Source of the DNA: Schistocerca nitens | Lineage: Eukaryota > Arthropoda > Insecta > Orthoptera > Acrididae | Assembly (NCBI RefSeq): GCF_023898315.1 | Contig: NC_064614.1 | Span: 704,244,720 to 704,308,719, forward strand | Direction: 5' to 3' | DNA: 64,000 bases | Shown: piece after piece, positions 1-11,200 of the stretch | How positions within the stretch are numbered: position 1 is the first letter of the stretch | How the letters are laid out: each line of letters begins with the position of its first letter | The notes under the pieces: generated by a model | Told to the model about the DNA's origin: nothing | Databases searched by the model: none | Seen by the model: the letters and a program-made list of their open reading frames with translations, nothing else | Translations under genes and position numbers: made by a program

Positions 1-1317
1 GTTACAACATTGCTTCTCGGTTGTGCGTTCTACATTCTAAACAAAAAAACATCGGTAGTTCTTGCGTGCAAAAAAGTGTGCCGCGAAAACATTTCAAAAC
101 GGTAAAGTCATACTTTCTGTATTTCTAATTGGCTTGGCATTTTCTTTACGTATCTTTACTTCTTGCTTATGTTTCCCCTGCGGTTTTTTTCCTTCCTGTA
201 GTACGTCATTCATCAAGTTAGCCGAAATTCTATAGTTAATATTTTCATGCGAGAGAATGTACACAAAATTGTATATTTCGCAAAAATTATGGGTCATTTA
301 CTGGACGTGACTTCAGCTATCAGTTTGTTGCAGATCACAGGGGAAAATTTTGTTCCCAGAGAAAATTTGCTCGATATTGATTGACTGCCACTTCAGTAAG
401 GCTATATATTTCAAATTTGTATCGTACTTTTTGTAAATCATATATCCTTCTAGCTAGTACTTCACTGGCACAATATTACTGTCGGAAACGAATGGTAAAC
501 ATGACATTCGCAAAAACATCCTCTGCACACTTGAGGGTATATTTATGTGGATGCTTATGTATGAAAACATCAAAGGTGTTAATAAAGCTCATTTTCGTGC
601 CTTTTCATATAATTTCTGGCTTACGGTGATTTTAACTTTTCAAATGAGCTACATCTTTGAGACGCCAAATAGATCATTTCTTACTGTCAAATTTGGTACG
701 TAATTTGCTTTGAAGTCAGGGATTTAGGTACCATTTAAGTGGTGGTGATTTACGCTGTATTCTGACATATTTCGTTGACCACATGCCCAGTGATGTGAAG
801 AATGTAATAGATGATAAGACTAATTTGAAACATTAACTGAATAATATCTGCTTGACAACCCCTGTTATTTGATATAAGAATTCCCGAATATGTAGTACTG
901 TAAAGTGTGTGTATGTGTGAAAAAAATAAATGTGTCTTAAGATTGACCTAAAAGATAGCCTTGTACGTGATCAGATATTATCATATTTTTTACTGAGGAA
1001 GTGCTTTACATATGTTGATTTACTGACTGGCGTGTTCCACATCAAAGGCAAAGAAGCAACCAACTAGCCACGAGTGGTAGGCGCTCTGGTTACGTGTTGC
1101 ATAAAAAACAATCTTTCACCGATGACACAGAAGGGGAACCTTATAAACTAGCTGTAAATCTCCCTGCGTTGTGTTGGATCTTCCTCCGGAGGAACCATTT
1201 ATCTCCACAACAGCCAAACCGATACTTGAAGACATGAATTTCGCTTGTGGAACATCAAATGTTTATAATGATCGATTTGTTTTATGAGTTGAACTGCTGG
1301 TAAAATTTATTATGTGT
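1..1317. other. Left flank, no gene recognised
   Basis: AT-rich sequence with only short open frames (up to about 80 codons) lacking recognisable domains. I see no SINE body, terminal inverted repeat or RT motif. Probably old intergenic or intronic sequence. Confidence 0.5.
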
Positions 1318-3790
1318 CTACATCAACATGAATATTCTGAAATCACACTTACGTGCCTGGCAGAGGATTCATCGAACCACCTTCACAATAATTCTCTATT
1401 ATTCCAATCTCGAACAGCGTGCGGAGAAACGAACACTTATAGCTTTCCGTGCGAGCTCTGATTTCCCACATTTTATTGTGATGATCGTTTCTCCCTATGT
1501 AGATCGACGTCAAAAAAGTATTTTCTTTTCGGAGGCGGAAGTGGTGATTGAAATTTCGTGAGAAGATTCTGTCGCAACGATAAATGGTGTCCACCCCAAA
1601 CCCTGTATCATGTCAGTGACAGTCTCATCCCTATTTGGCGATAATACAAAACGCGCTGGTCTTCTTTGAACTTTCTCGGTGTACTCTGTTAATCTTATCT
1701 GGTAAGGATCCTCGACCGCGCAGCAGTACTCCAAAAGGGACGGTTAAGCGTAGTGTAGGCAGTCTCTTCAGTAGATAAGTTGCATTTTCTAAGTGTTCTG
1801 CCAATAAAACGCAGTCTTTGGTTTACCTTACCCAAAACATTTTCTGTGTGTTCTTCCCAGTCAGTCTAAGTTGTTCGTAAATTTAATTCCAAGGTATTTA
1901 GTTGAATTTGTGGCCTTTAGGTTTGATTGATTTTTAGTGTAAAGGAAGTTCAACGGATTCCTTTTAGGGGAACATTGCCAATTTTCGCATCATACAGATA
2001 TCTTTTCTAAATCGTTTTGTAGTTTGTTTTGATCTTCTGATGACTTTACTAGACGATAAACGACAGCATCGTCTGCAAACAACCTAAGACGGCTGCTCAG
2101 ATTGTCTCCTAAATCATTTATATACTTAAAGAACAGCAGAGGGCCTAAAACATTACCTTTGGGAACGCCAGAAATCACTTCTGCTTTACTTCTATTACTG
2201 ATCGTCAGTTAATGTAAAACTGTGACTTCCCTGACAGGAAATCACGAATCCAGTCACGTAACGGAGACGATATTCCATAAGCCGTTTTGACAACAAGCCG
2301 CTTGTGTGGTATTGTGTCAAAATCCTCCTGGAAATCTAGAAATACGGAACCAATTTGAAATCTATTTTCAGTAGCTCTCAATACTTTGTGTGAGTAAAGA
2401 GCTAGTTGTGTTTCACAAGAACGATGTTTTCTAAATCCGTGTTGACTGTGTGTCAATAGACCGTTCTCTTGAAGGTAATTAATAATGTTCGAACACAATA
2501 TATGTTAGAAAATCCTGCTTCATATCGATGTTAATGATGTGGGCCTGTAATTTAGTGGATTACTCCTACTGTCTTTCTTGAATATTGGTGTGACCTGTGC
2601 AACGTCCCATTCTGGGGATACTGATCTTTCGTCGAGCGAGCGATTGTTAAGTATGGAGCTATTACTTCGGCATACTCTGAAAGGAACCTAATGGTATACA
2701 GTCTGGACCGGAAGACTTGCTTTTATGAAGTGATTAAAGTTGCTTCACTAGTCCGAGGATATCTCCTTCTAAGTTACTCATGTTGGCAGGTGTTCTTGAT
2801 TCGAATTCTGCAATGTTTACTTCGTCGTCTTTGGTGAAGGAATGTCGGAAGGCTGTGTTTAGTAACTGCTTAGCACTGTCGTCGAAAGTATTTTCATTGC
2901 CATCGTGCAGAGACGGCATGATTGTGTCTTGCTGCTAGGATACCTAGCATACTACCAGAATCTGTTGTAAATATTGTGCCAGGTTTCGAGACAAAGTTTC
3001 GTTGTGGAAACTGTTATAAGCACATCGCAGTGAAGTCCGCACTAAATTTCGAAATTCTGTAAAAGATCGCCAATCTTTTAGGTTTTGTGTTCGTTAAAAT
3101 ATGGCATGCTTTTTTCCTTGCTTCTGCGACAGTGTTCTGCCCCGTTTTGTGTACCATGGGGATGAGCTCTGCCGGTTGTTGATTTATTTGGTTTTAAATG
3201 TCAATTGCTGTTGATACTATTTCTTTTAATTCAATCCACATCTGGTGTACACTTACACGTTAATTTGGAAGAAGTGGAGATTCTCTCACAGAAATGCCTC
3301 AAGGGACTTTTTAGCTGCTTTTTTGAATATGTATATTTTTCATTTATTTTTGGAGGATTTGGGCTACAGTATTCAGTCTCGCTACGACAACACCGTGTTC
3401 ACTAATCCCTGTATCCATTTTGATGCTCCTCAGGATTATTTGTTGCTAAGAGATCAAGTGTGTTTTCACAGCCGTTTACTGTTTGCGTGGGCTCATGAAC
3501 TAAGCGCTCCAAATAATTTTCAAAGAATGTGTTTAACACAATTTCGGATGATATTTTGTGTACCTTCGGATTTAAACATGCATTATCGCCAACATATCGA
3601 GTGTAAATTAAAGTCACCATCAACTGTAATTGTATGAGTCAGATGCATGTTTGAATTAAACACAAGTTTTCTTTGAACCTTTCAGCAATTGTATCATCTG
3701 AGTTGGGAGTTCGTTAAAAGGATCCAGTTTATTATTGTATTCCGGTTGCCAAGAAAGACCTCTACCCATACTAACTCACAGGAACTACTT
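1318..3790 (-). mobile_element. Degenerate Jockey/CR1-like LINE
   Basis: Read on the minus strand this is a colinear non-LTR retrotransposon. An endonuclease piece with a GDFN-type motif near 3600 comes first, then a linker, reverse transcriptase (about 2920-1990), and the C-terminal region (about 1735-1349). The element ends in a short GATGTAG-like tail near 1318-1325, as LINE 3' ends here do. The 5' end near 3790 is only approximate. Many stops and frameshifts show it is old. No target duplication was found by eye. Confidence 0.85.
1349..3640 (-). pseudogene. LINE ORF2 remnant (endonuclease-reverse transcriptase)
   Basis: The protein is broken into several frames. The endonuclease section (3623-3402) has the ENTLDLL stretch common in Jockey-type endonucleases. 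The RT section shows the QHGFRKHRSCETQL fingers motif (2498-2205), motif A as FLDFQEDFD, and then, in another frame (2178-1990), SGVPKGNVLGPLLFF and the catalytic LFADDAVVY. The tail section (1734-1510) has the VQRRPARFV motif seen after RT in many insect LINEs. Both catalytic Asp of FADD survive, but the frame does not. It would nick target DNA and copy LINE RNA if intact; here it is dead. Confidence 0.85.
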
Positions 3791-4145
3791 CAGTTTCGTT
3801 AGAGGATAAATTACTTCTAACAGCAACAAACACGCGGCCGCCAACTGTGTTTAACCTATTTTTTCTGAACACCGTTGGGTTATCGGTCCTATCAACTATG
3901 CTGCAAATGGTTGAGCTCTGCTGGCATCTTGCAAGCAAGACTGGCAGCATTTACCACTTCTGTTAGCCACTCGAAACCAGAGAGAATCTCTTCCGATCCA
4001 AAGCGGCACACATCATTGCTACTGATGTGAGCCATCAGCTGCAGCTGGCTGCACCCTGGCTCTTTGTGGCACGCGGAAGGATGCATTCTGTATCTGGAAT
4101 GGGTGCACCCGTTATGCACACAGAGTGCACATTGGCTTTCTTCCC
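3791..4145. other. Unassigned sequence left of a tRNA SINE
   Basis: Contains a minus-strand open frame (4167-3892) with several Cys and His residues, including CALCVHNGC. The spacing resembles a zinc-knuckle or GAG fragment, but I cannot assign it. It may be part of an unrecognised retroelement interrupted by the SINE to the right. Confidence 0.3.
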
Positions 4146-4370
4146 CTCCTTGGCACACTGGACGCACATTTGGGACGATGACAGTTCAAACCCACGCACG
4201 GCCATCCTGATTTAGATTTTCCATGATTTCCCTAAATCGCTTCAGGCAAATGCTGGCATGGTTCCTTTGAAAGGGCACAACTGGCTTCCTTTCCCATCCT
4301 TCCCTAATCCGATGGGACCTATGACCTCCTGTGTGGTCCCCTCCCTGGAATCAACCAACCAACCAATACT
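4146..4370 (+). mobile_element. tRNA-derived SINE (family T)
   Basis: A tRNA-like head with a B-box-like GTTCAAACCCA near 4175-4195 is followed by a body with the run CCTTCCCTAATCCGATGGGA and an end of repeated CAACCAACCAACC. I recognise this layout as a dispersed insect SINE. A related copy in the opposite orientation lies at about 44170-44370. Confidence 0.65.
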
Positions 4371-4949
4371 CCTTGGCAGCTATGTCCCTAAGGGGCCCCA
4401 TAACGCGCCTAACATTGGAACTCCAACTACCAATAATCCGACACTCTGTGATTGCCTGGACCTTGCAAGCTGAGAGGTTCCCTCTGAAACACGACAAGCG
4501 ACTGCATCTGGCTGAGACACAGTGTCAGCCACAGGCAGTACCTGAAACCTGTTTGTCGACTAACTGTGGAGGCCCTGGGAAGTATTTCGCCGCCTGCCAC
4601 GACCTGAGGTGACTTCCAACTTGACCATGGGTGAGGGGTCAACTTCAGTGCGTGAAGTAACTGGACTTGCCAACAGTGCTGGCTGATCGGCAGACACGTA
4701 TGTGCTGGACATCCGTTGGGTCTCCACTGCTGGGCCACAAGAGTGATGCCCATCCACTGCAGCCTCAAGCTATGTAACTGAAGCCATCACAGCCTGGAGC
4801 TAAGAATGGAGTGTCACCAACTCGGCTCGCCTCAGCCCACAGCAATAACAGTCCCAGACCGTGGAAAACTACACTACAAAAACAGGGACAATCGACATGC
4901 GCTACAGAACTCTACTGTGGACGTGGAGGAAAATGCACAACTGTGTCAA
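4371..4949. other. Unassigned, possibly retroelement-derived
   Basis: Moderately GC-rich sequence with overlapping open frames of 65-113 codons on the minus strand (4768-4427, 4757-4560). None has a motif I recognise. It may continue the unassigned sequence left of the SINE at 4146. Confidence 0.3.
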
Positions 4950-5250
4950 ATAAATAAGATTAACACTCAGAGATTCAGAAACTGAGCTACCAAAGCTCTC
5001 AGCTGAGGTTAAATAAGTCGCACCTGATTAGGAACTTGTAATATATCACAAAATGAAGTTACTTTTCGACGCAAACGAAAACGTGAGAACTGTATCTCTT
5101 AAACATTAACTTAACACGTAGAAACTCAAGAAACTAAACTACCAAAGCATACAGCTGAGACTATACAATTCGCTCCTGTTAAGGAACGCATAAAATGTCC
5201 CAAAATGGGTTACTTCCCTGTTGCTGCTGTGCCTCGGCCGGCTGCTGCTG
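4950..5250. repeat. Two-copy tandem repeat, period about 152 bp
   Basis: The block containing CTACCAAAGC (about 4987-4996) recurs at about 5139-5148. Surrounding words such as AAATGAAGTTACTT and AAATGGGTTACTT match in order. The units are roughly 4950-5101 and 5102-5250, clearly diverged. Function unknown. Confidence 0.6.
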
Positions 5251-5409
5251 CCTAACTGTGGACTATGATGTGCTTCCTCTGTTTTTTTGCGTTTCCTTTG
5301 CAGTTCTGGATAAGCCTGCGCGATAGTGTCGGCGTTTGAAAATAATGTGGGCTCTCATTCTACCCAGCCACTGGAAGGAGAACACATGCACACATTCTCC
5401 TTGTGTACT

Positions 5410-5600
5410 AAATGGTTCAAATGGCCCTGAGCACTATGGGACTTAACATCTGAGGTCATCAGTACCCTAGAACTTAGAACTACTTAAACCTAACTAACCG
5501 AAGGACATCACACACATCTATGCCCGAGGCAGGATTCGAACCTGCGACTGTAGCGGTCGCACGGTTCCAGACTGAAGCACTCTCGGTCACATCGGTCGGC
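5410..5600 (-). mobile_element. SINE-A copy
   Basis: Full-length member of the commonest SINE here. On the minus strand it has a tRNA-derived head with GGTTCGAATCCTGCC as B box, then the body with TTAGTTAGGTTTAAGTAG, ending in GAGCCATTTGAACCATTT. Possible diverged target duplication: CCTTGTGTACT (5399-5409) against CCTTTTGTAGT (5601-5611). Confidence 0.9.
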
Positions 5601-5611
5601 CCTTTTGTAGT

Positions 5612-5999
5612 AGTGACGCCATAGTGCTCCACCAGCGTTATGTGACGCCTTCAGGACTGCTCAGCATCCATCAAGACTGACGTCAGATGAAACGCGAGCT
5701 AAGAAGTGCGGGTGCGTTTCTAGCTGCAAAACTAGCCTGTAGTTGTTTAGACAACAGATGATAGGCCAAAAAAGGACCATCCACTAACTCCTCTTCACAC
5801 TCTTCTTCAAAAACTGAGAGAAACTAAACTAATAACTATTATTATTATTTCTTCATACGGATACGACACGTCACCGACTATTATCTGTGGAGACTTGAAG
5901 ACTTTTTTATTCATCTAGGAACCAGCGTTTCGTCTCCTGCGCCACTTTTGTCTCCTTCGACTTAGAAATTTCGTATAAAAAAGGAGACAACTTACAAAA
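5612..5999. other. No feature recognised
   Basis: AT-rich, with a small run of TTATTATTATT near 5838. No coding or repeat signature that I can name. Confidence 0.4.
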
Positions 6000-6405
6000 T
6001 AATCGTGCGGTCAAGTCTACAACATTACTCAACTCTATGGATTCCATAAGAAACAAAATTAATTGGGTACTTTGAACTTACACAAAGAAGAGCGACGACA
6101 GTGATCACAGATTTGTGTGACTCACCCGATGAAAAACGGGAACTGGAAGAGGTTTTAAGTCAGACGTAAACTACCCATCACAAAGTTGCAAGAACCAGTC
6201 TTGAGGAATCAGTATCCAACGTATTGTTTCTGTAGGGATCATGAAGCAAGATTAGACTAATTATAGCATGCAAAGAGGTAAAAGCACAGTCATTCTTCGT
6301 ACACTCCGTAAGCGGATTAGATTGGAGCAAACCCTAATTTGTAGTACAACGGAAAATTCCCTCGGCCATGAGTATCGCAGTGGTTCTTAGAGGATGGATG
6401 CAGAT
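6000..6405 (+). mobile_element. LINE 3'-end remnant
   Basis: A broken plus-strand frame resembles the C-terminal tail of Jockey-like ORF2: an arginine-rich stretch then a HSV-WNRL-type element. It ends at GGATGCAGATGTAGAG, a remnant of the GATGTA-type 3' tail seen on other LINEs here. The copy is 5' truncated and full of stops. Confidence 0.5.
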
Positions 6406-6462
6406 GTAGAGTGGAAGTTGGGAAGGGTGAGGAAGGACATTACTGGTTGCCTGTAAGGCAGC

Positions 6463-7441
6463 TTAGCCACGTTTACCGAATGTTGTTAAGGGGAAGCATG
6501 GAATATCAAAATCTGTATGGCCAGACGATTGATTGCCTGTACCGCTGTCTTCCCAAATCCGAGTCCAGTTTTCTAACGACAGCATTACCTCGTTCCGTAT
6601 AATAGGCTCGAGGCAGATATCGGAAGTTATAATACTGAGCATGTACTTTATTTTCACAGAGCTGCACTTGTATATGGACAAACCGAGGAGCTTAATTGAG
6701 TATTCCACATATGACAGATGTAAAACGCCTCTTATTTTTATACGTTTCCTAGTATCTGCAGTCTTCACTAAGTAATCATCCCCAAGGCCCCTCGTCAAGC
6801 CCGAAAGATCGATTTTATCGGCCCACGATTGTAACGCGCCCGTTTCGGCTGCGTTACTCACGGTGCTTGCATTAATCTTGAGTTTGTCTGAGTCATTTAA
6901 TGTGATCGCATTTCGTTTTATCTGGTTGAACAGACGAAGAAGCACTGGCTATTTCGGTACCTGTCCAAAGATGTAAATGAACTCGCAGCTTCTTCCCCCT
7001 ACTGAAAATATGTGAAGAATAGTAAAATGTCTCAGTCAACTTTCGTATATAAAAATCGTCAAGGATAATTTTCCCAGGAAATTCTGCAGTCAACTGATGT
7101 TTATGTTATCATCTTGTGATTATACTGTCCTTTTTGTTTTCTTTATTTAACATTCTATTAACATGATGATCGTTGGGGACACTTTTACCTCTGGTGTCCA
7201 AGAGTGAGGCCGCAATCTGTTGGTAATTCATTTCGGCCTTCACCTGATATTCGCCGAAGTCACAGGAAGGCAAATCTTGTACCCTGGCGAGCAATTGAGT
7301 CCAGCTCTTCACAAATGTGCTGTCATTGCTGTAACCTCTGCACGCCCCTTTGAAGTGGCGATTTTTCCTGTAAACATCACAGTTGAAGTTTTTCGCGTCA
7401 TACCTCGATCGGTTGTGTTACCTCTCCGCATCCCGTCTTAG
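6463..7441 (-). pseudogene. Coding remnant of unknown protein, frameshifted
   Basis: Three consecutive minus-strand open frames join into one protein-like stretch of about 310 residues: 7312-7109 (open further upstream to about 7400), 7093-6893 and 6945-6463. The middle frame ends at DKTKCDHIK and the next resumes at NDSDKLKINAS, as after a small indel. The composition is protein-like (KIDLSGLTRGLGDDYLVKT, SLENWTRIWED) and unlike repeat noise. I do not recognise the family. It could be a LINE ORF1, a domesticated or viral fragment, or a processed pseudogene. A Tc1 insertion lies immediately upstream at 7453. Confidence 0.45.
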
Positions 7442-7557
7442 CAACTGCAAAATACACTACTGGCCATTAAAATTGCTACACCAAGAAGAAATGCAGATGA
7501 TAAACGGGTATTCATTGGACAAATATATTGTACTTGAACTGACATGTGATTACATTT

Positions 7558-8603
7558 TCACGCTATTTGGTGCATAGATCCTGAAAAATCAGTACCCAGA
7601 ACAACCACCTCTGGCCGTAATAACGGTCTTGATACGCCTGGCCATTGAGTCAAACACAGCTTGGATGGCGTGTACAGGTACCACAGTTCATCAAGAGTAG
7701 CGACTGGCGTATTGTGACGAGCCAGTTGCTCGGCCACAATTGACCAGACGTTTTCAATTGGTGAGAGATCAGGAGAATGTTCTGGCCAGGGCAGCAGTGG
7801 AACATTTTCTGTATCCAGAAAGGCCTGTACAGGACCTGCAACATGCGGTCGTGCATTATCCTGCTGAAATGTAGGGTTTCGCAGGGATCGAATGAAGGGT
7901 AGAGCCACGGGTCGTAACACATCTGAAATGTAACGTCCACTGTTCAAAGTGCCGTCAATGCGAACAAGAGGTGACCGAGACGTGTAACCAATGGCACCCC
8001 ATACCATCAAGCCGGGTGATACGCCAGTATGGCTATGACGAATACACGCTTCCAATGTGCGTTCCCGCGATGTCGCCAAACACGGATGCAGTCATCATGA
8101 TGCTGTAAACAGAACCTGGATTCATCCGAAAAAATGACGTTTTGCCATTCGTGCACCCAGGTTCGTCGTTGAGTACACCATCGCAGGCGCTCCTGTCTGT
8201 GATGCAGCGCCAAGGGTAACCGCAGCCATGGTCTCCGAGCTGATAGTCCATGCTGCTGCAAACGTCGTCGAACTGTTCGTGCAGATGGTTGTTGTCTTGC
8301 AAACGTCCCCATCTGTTGACTCAGGGATCGAGACGTGGCTGCACGATCCGTTACAGCCATGCGGATAAGATGCCTATCATCTCGACTGCTAGTGATACGA
8401 GGCCGTTGGGATGCAGCACGGCGTTCAGTATTACCCTCCTGAACCCACCGATTCCATATTCTGCTAACAGTCATTGGATCTCGGCCAACGCGAGCAGCAA
8501 TGTCGCGATACTAAACCGCAATCGCTATAGGCTTCAATCCGACCTTTATCAAAGTCGGAAACGTGATGGTACGCATTTATCCTCCTTACACGAGGCATCA
8601 CAA
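7558..8603 (-). pseudogene. Tc1 transposase, frameshifted
   Basis: DDE transposase that would bind the inverted repeats and cut and paste the element at TA. The N-terminal piece begins MPRVRR near 8603 and shifts frame near 8505. The middle piece (8474-8007) holds the HTH region and FSDESRF. A second shift near 8070 leads to the C-terminal piece (8079-7558), with MVWGAI, FQQDNARPH and SPDLSPIENVW. There are 34 residues between the second Asp and the Glu, the DD34E Tc1 signature. All three catalytic residues remain, but two frameshifts inactivate the gene. A small deletion near 7678 is suspected from the shortened C-terminus. Confidence 0.9.
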
Positions 8604-8773
8604 CAACGTTTCACCAGGCAACGCCGGTCAACTGCTGTTTGTGTATGAGAAATCCGTTGGAAACTTTCCTCATGTCAGCACGTTTTAGGTGTCGCCACCG
8701 GTGCCAGCGGTGTGTGAATTCTCTGAAAAGCTAATCATTTGCACATCACAGCATCTTCTTCCTGTCGGTTATA

Positions 8774-10125
8774 CAGGGTGGCGCAGATGGATCGGGTGGT
8801 TTTAAAATACTTGTCAAACTGTCAATTGTAAAGGTATTGGATTGAAATAAAGTGCAAAACGTGTAGTTACAATGGAAGTTTATTAACAAAAAAATAGTAA
8901 TGTTAGTTTTTAAAAATTACATCCATCAAATGCCCTCCTTCTCGAGCGACGCATTCTTGGAGTCAGTCCTTAACGTTCCGCATTGCCCGCTCAAGCACAT
9001 CACCAGGAATTGATGTGATTTCGGTGTGAATTGCTGCCTTCAACTCCTGAATGGTCCGGGGTTTGTTCATGTAGACCCTTGCTTTTAAATAGCCCCATAA
9101 GAAAAAGTCACATACCGTGAGGTCCGGCGAGCGAGGGGGCCAATGGACATCTCCATTACGGGAAATCAAACGGCCAGGGAACAGAGCGCGTACAGCTTGC
9201 ATTGATATCCTAGCGGTATGTGCAGTTGCCCCGTCTTGTTGGAACCACATATTGCCCATGTCGTAATTGTTCTCTTCAAGTTGTGGGAGAAGAAAATCTT
9301 CAATCATGTTCACATAACGCTGCGAATTAACAGTAACCGCCTGCTCCCTTTCATTTTCAAAAAAGTAAGGACCAATTATCCCTACCTTAGAAACCCCACA
9401 CCAAACCGTCACTTTGTCACTATGGAGAGGCCGTTGGTGTAGATCTCTTGGGTTAGTGTCGGCCCAGTAACGGCAATTTTGCTTGTTTACGTATCCGTTA
9501 ATGTGAAAGTGAGCCTCGTCAGACATCATGATAATCAGGTTTACATCTTCCAATAACTCCAACATCTGTTGGCTAAACTGAAGCCTTTGAAGATGGTCTG
9601 TTGGGAGAATCTTCTGTACCAACAGGATTTTATAGGGGTGGAATTTCAGTTCTTCGTTAAGAATCCTTTGAAGGCTCCGACGTGACATTCCAAGAGCTTG
9701 AGCACGACGTCTCGTTGATCGACGTGGGCTCGCAGTGACATCGCGTCTCACACGCTCCACGTTCTCAGGCGTTGTTATTGTTGGCGGTCTAGGCGTCCAT
9801 TTTGGAGCACATGAACCAGTAGTGCGGAAATTATGCACCCAACTCAATATCGTATCTCGCTTAGGAACACTACCGCGAGGTGGGATGTTGAAACGCCGGC
9901 GAAAGGCACGCGTCACAGCAACAATTGACTCGTTATTGCGTATGAACTCTTCCACTGCGAAAACACGATGCTCAACGGACCACGTAGCCATCGCGACTGA
10001 CTGCCAGCCTGCAACTGAAACTTCCCGTCCCCCCCCACCACAGGACGAAGTCGCCGAACACCTGGCTCCCCCCCTCCAGACGTACAGTCCACTTCAAAAC
10101 CACCCGATCCATCTGCGCCACCCTG
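8774..10125 (-). mobile_element. Mariner-like transposon with perfect 30-bp TIRs
   Basis: The ends start CAGGGTGGCGCAGATGGATC and are mirror-identical for 30 bp (8774-8803 and 10096-10125). The element is flanked by TA (8772-8773, 10126-10127), is 1352 bp long, and sits in the 5' region of the Tc1 element. Perfect ends and a nearly full transposase frame point to recent insertion. Confidence 0.95.
8963..9991 (-). CDS. Mariner-like transposase, truncated by one late stop
   Basis: Cut-and-paste transposase of 342 codons. The N-terminal 110 residues hold helix-turn-helix regions and a basic RRSTRRRAQ stretch. The catalytic domain has Asp158 (SDEAHF), Asp253 (WFQQDGATAHT) and Asp290 (WPPRSPDL). 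Thirty-six residues separate the last two, so the spacing is DD36D rather than the DD34D of classical mariner. The frame ends at TGA (8963-8965), but the same frame stays open for 19 more codons to a TAA at 8903-8905, so a late nonsense mutation probably removed the C-terminus. The start ATG at 9991 lies about 100 bp inside the right TIR, as expected. Function is uncertain with the tail lost. Confidence 0.9.
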   Translation of the reverse strand: MATWSVEHRVFAVEEFIRNNESIVAVTRAFRRRFNIPPRGSVPKRDTILSWVHNFRTTGSCAPKWTPRPPTITTPENVERVRRDVTASPRRSTRRRAQALGMSRRSLQRILNEELKFHPYKILLVQKILPTDHLQRLQFSQQMLELLEDVNLIIMMSDEAHFHINGYVNKQNCRYWADTNPRDLHQRPLHSDKVTVWCGVSKVGIIGPYFFENEREQAVTVNSQRYVNMIEDFLLPQLEENNYDMGNMWFQQDGATAHTARISMQAVRALFPGRLISRNGDVHWPPRSPDLTVCDFFLWGYLKARVYMNKPRTIQELKAAIHTEITSIPGDVLERAMRNVKD

Positions 10126-10185
10126 TATTTCCCGTCTGTAGCACGTCATCTTCATGGTGTAGCAATTTTAATGGCCAGTAGTGTA

Positions 10186-10250
10186 GTTCAAAAGTCCAGG
10201 GGACTGATGACCTCAGATGTTAAGACCCATAGTGCTTGGAGCCATTTGTC
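10186..10250 (+). repeat. SINE-A 3' fragment
   Basis: About 65 bp matching the last third of the SINE-A body: AGGGGACTGATGACCTCAGA through GAGCCATTT. It abuts the right TA of the Tc1 element, so the Tc1 probably inserted into or beside an older SINE. The head is missing. Confidence 0.7.
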
Positions 10251-10309
10251 TGTCATCGTAGCATGCTAGCGGAAGCCTGCCCGATCTCCCGCGTGGCGTA
10301 TGGTTACAC

Positions 10310-11200
10310 ACAGCTGTCGCTACTGCAGTACTGGAACGTGTGGACACTCTCATTCGAGCTGATGGACGGATCATAATCAAACACCTCGCTGCTCAACTAG
10401 GCGTCTCTGTTGGTGGTACTGACACACTCATGCAGCACTTGGAATACTCAAAGGCGTTTGCCCTCTGGGTTCCTCGCCTCCCAACAGAAGACCATAAAGA
10501 GCAACGAAGGATCATCTGTGCGGAATTGCTTGCGCGTTACGAGGCTGATCGTGACAATACTTTGTCTATCATCATCACAGGCGATGAAACATGGGCTCGT
10601 CACTACGAGCTGGAAAAATAACTGCAATCCATTGATTGGTGCCGCACCTCTTTCTTCTCTTCCGAAGAAAAAGTTCAAAGCCGCACCCTCAGACGGTAAT
10701 GTCATGGCAACGGTCTCCTGGGACTCTGAAGGGGTTATTCTGTTTGTTGTCCTTTGCCTCATGTTGTAATGATCAACTCTGAATTGTATTGCGCTACCCT
10801 TAGGAAATTGAAGAAACGATTTCGGAATGTTCGTCGCCACAAAAATGCGAACGAACTTCTCCATGACAACGCAAGGCCTCACACAAGTTTGCGCAGTCGA
10901 GTGGAACTCACAAAACTTCACTGAACTGTTCTCCATCATCCACCCTACAGCTCGTATCTTGCACATTCCGATTTGCATCTGTTTGGCCCAATGAAGGATG
11001 CATTTCGCGGGAAGCACTACTTGGATGTCGGGGAAGTTGTTGATGTAGCAAAACGTTGGTCCTCCCAGTAAGGTGGTATAAGGCCGTCGCTTTTAACGGA
11101 GATTATGTTGAAAAATAGGGTTTCGTAGTCAAAAGAGTGGGGAATGATGTGGTGTATTGGAATCCTGGAAAAAGCTAGCTTGCTTTCAGAAAAAAGTGTG
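10310..11200 (+). pseudogene. Mariner transposase (irritans-like), dead
   Basis: The N-terminal frame (10340-10621) reads as mariner transposase, with LAAQLGVSVG and the catalytic TGDETW. The remainder is in other frames: LHDNARPHTS, with the second Asp, near 10859-10890. Where the third catalytic motif SPDL is expected, near 10945, the sequence reads SSYLAHSDLHLFG, so the catalytic Asp is replaced by Tyr. No clear terminal repeats remain on either side. An old, inactive copy. Confidence 0.85.

Larger units (their letters stand above)
7455..10183 (-). mobile_element. Tc1-family transposon, split by a nested mariner
   Basis: Perfect 27-bp terminal inverted repeats begin CACTACTGGCCATTAAAATT at 7455 and mirror this at 10183. 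They are flanked by TA at 7453-7454 and 10184-10185. Removing the nested element (8774-10125 plus its TA) leaves about 1.38 kb, a usual Tc1 length. The transposase runs on the minus strand and is frameshifted, so this copy cannot move by itself although both ends are intact. Confidence 0.95.
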
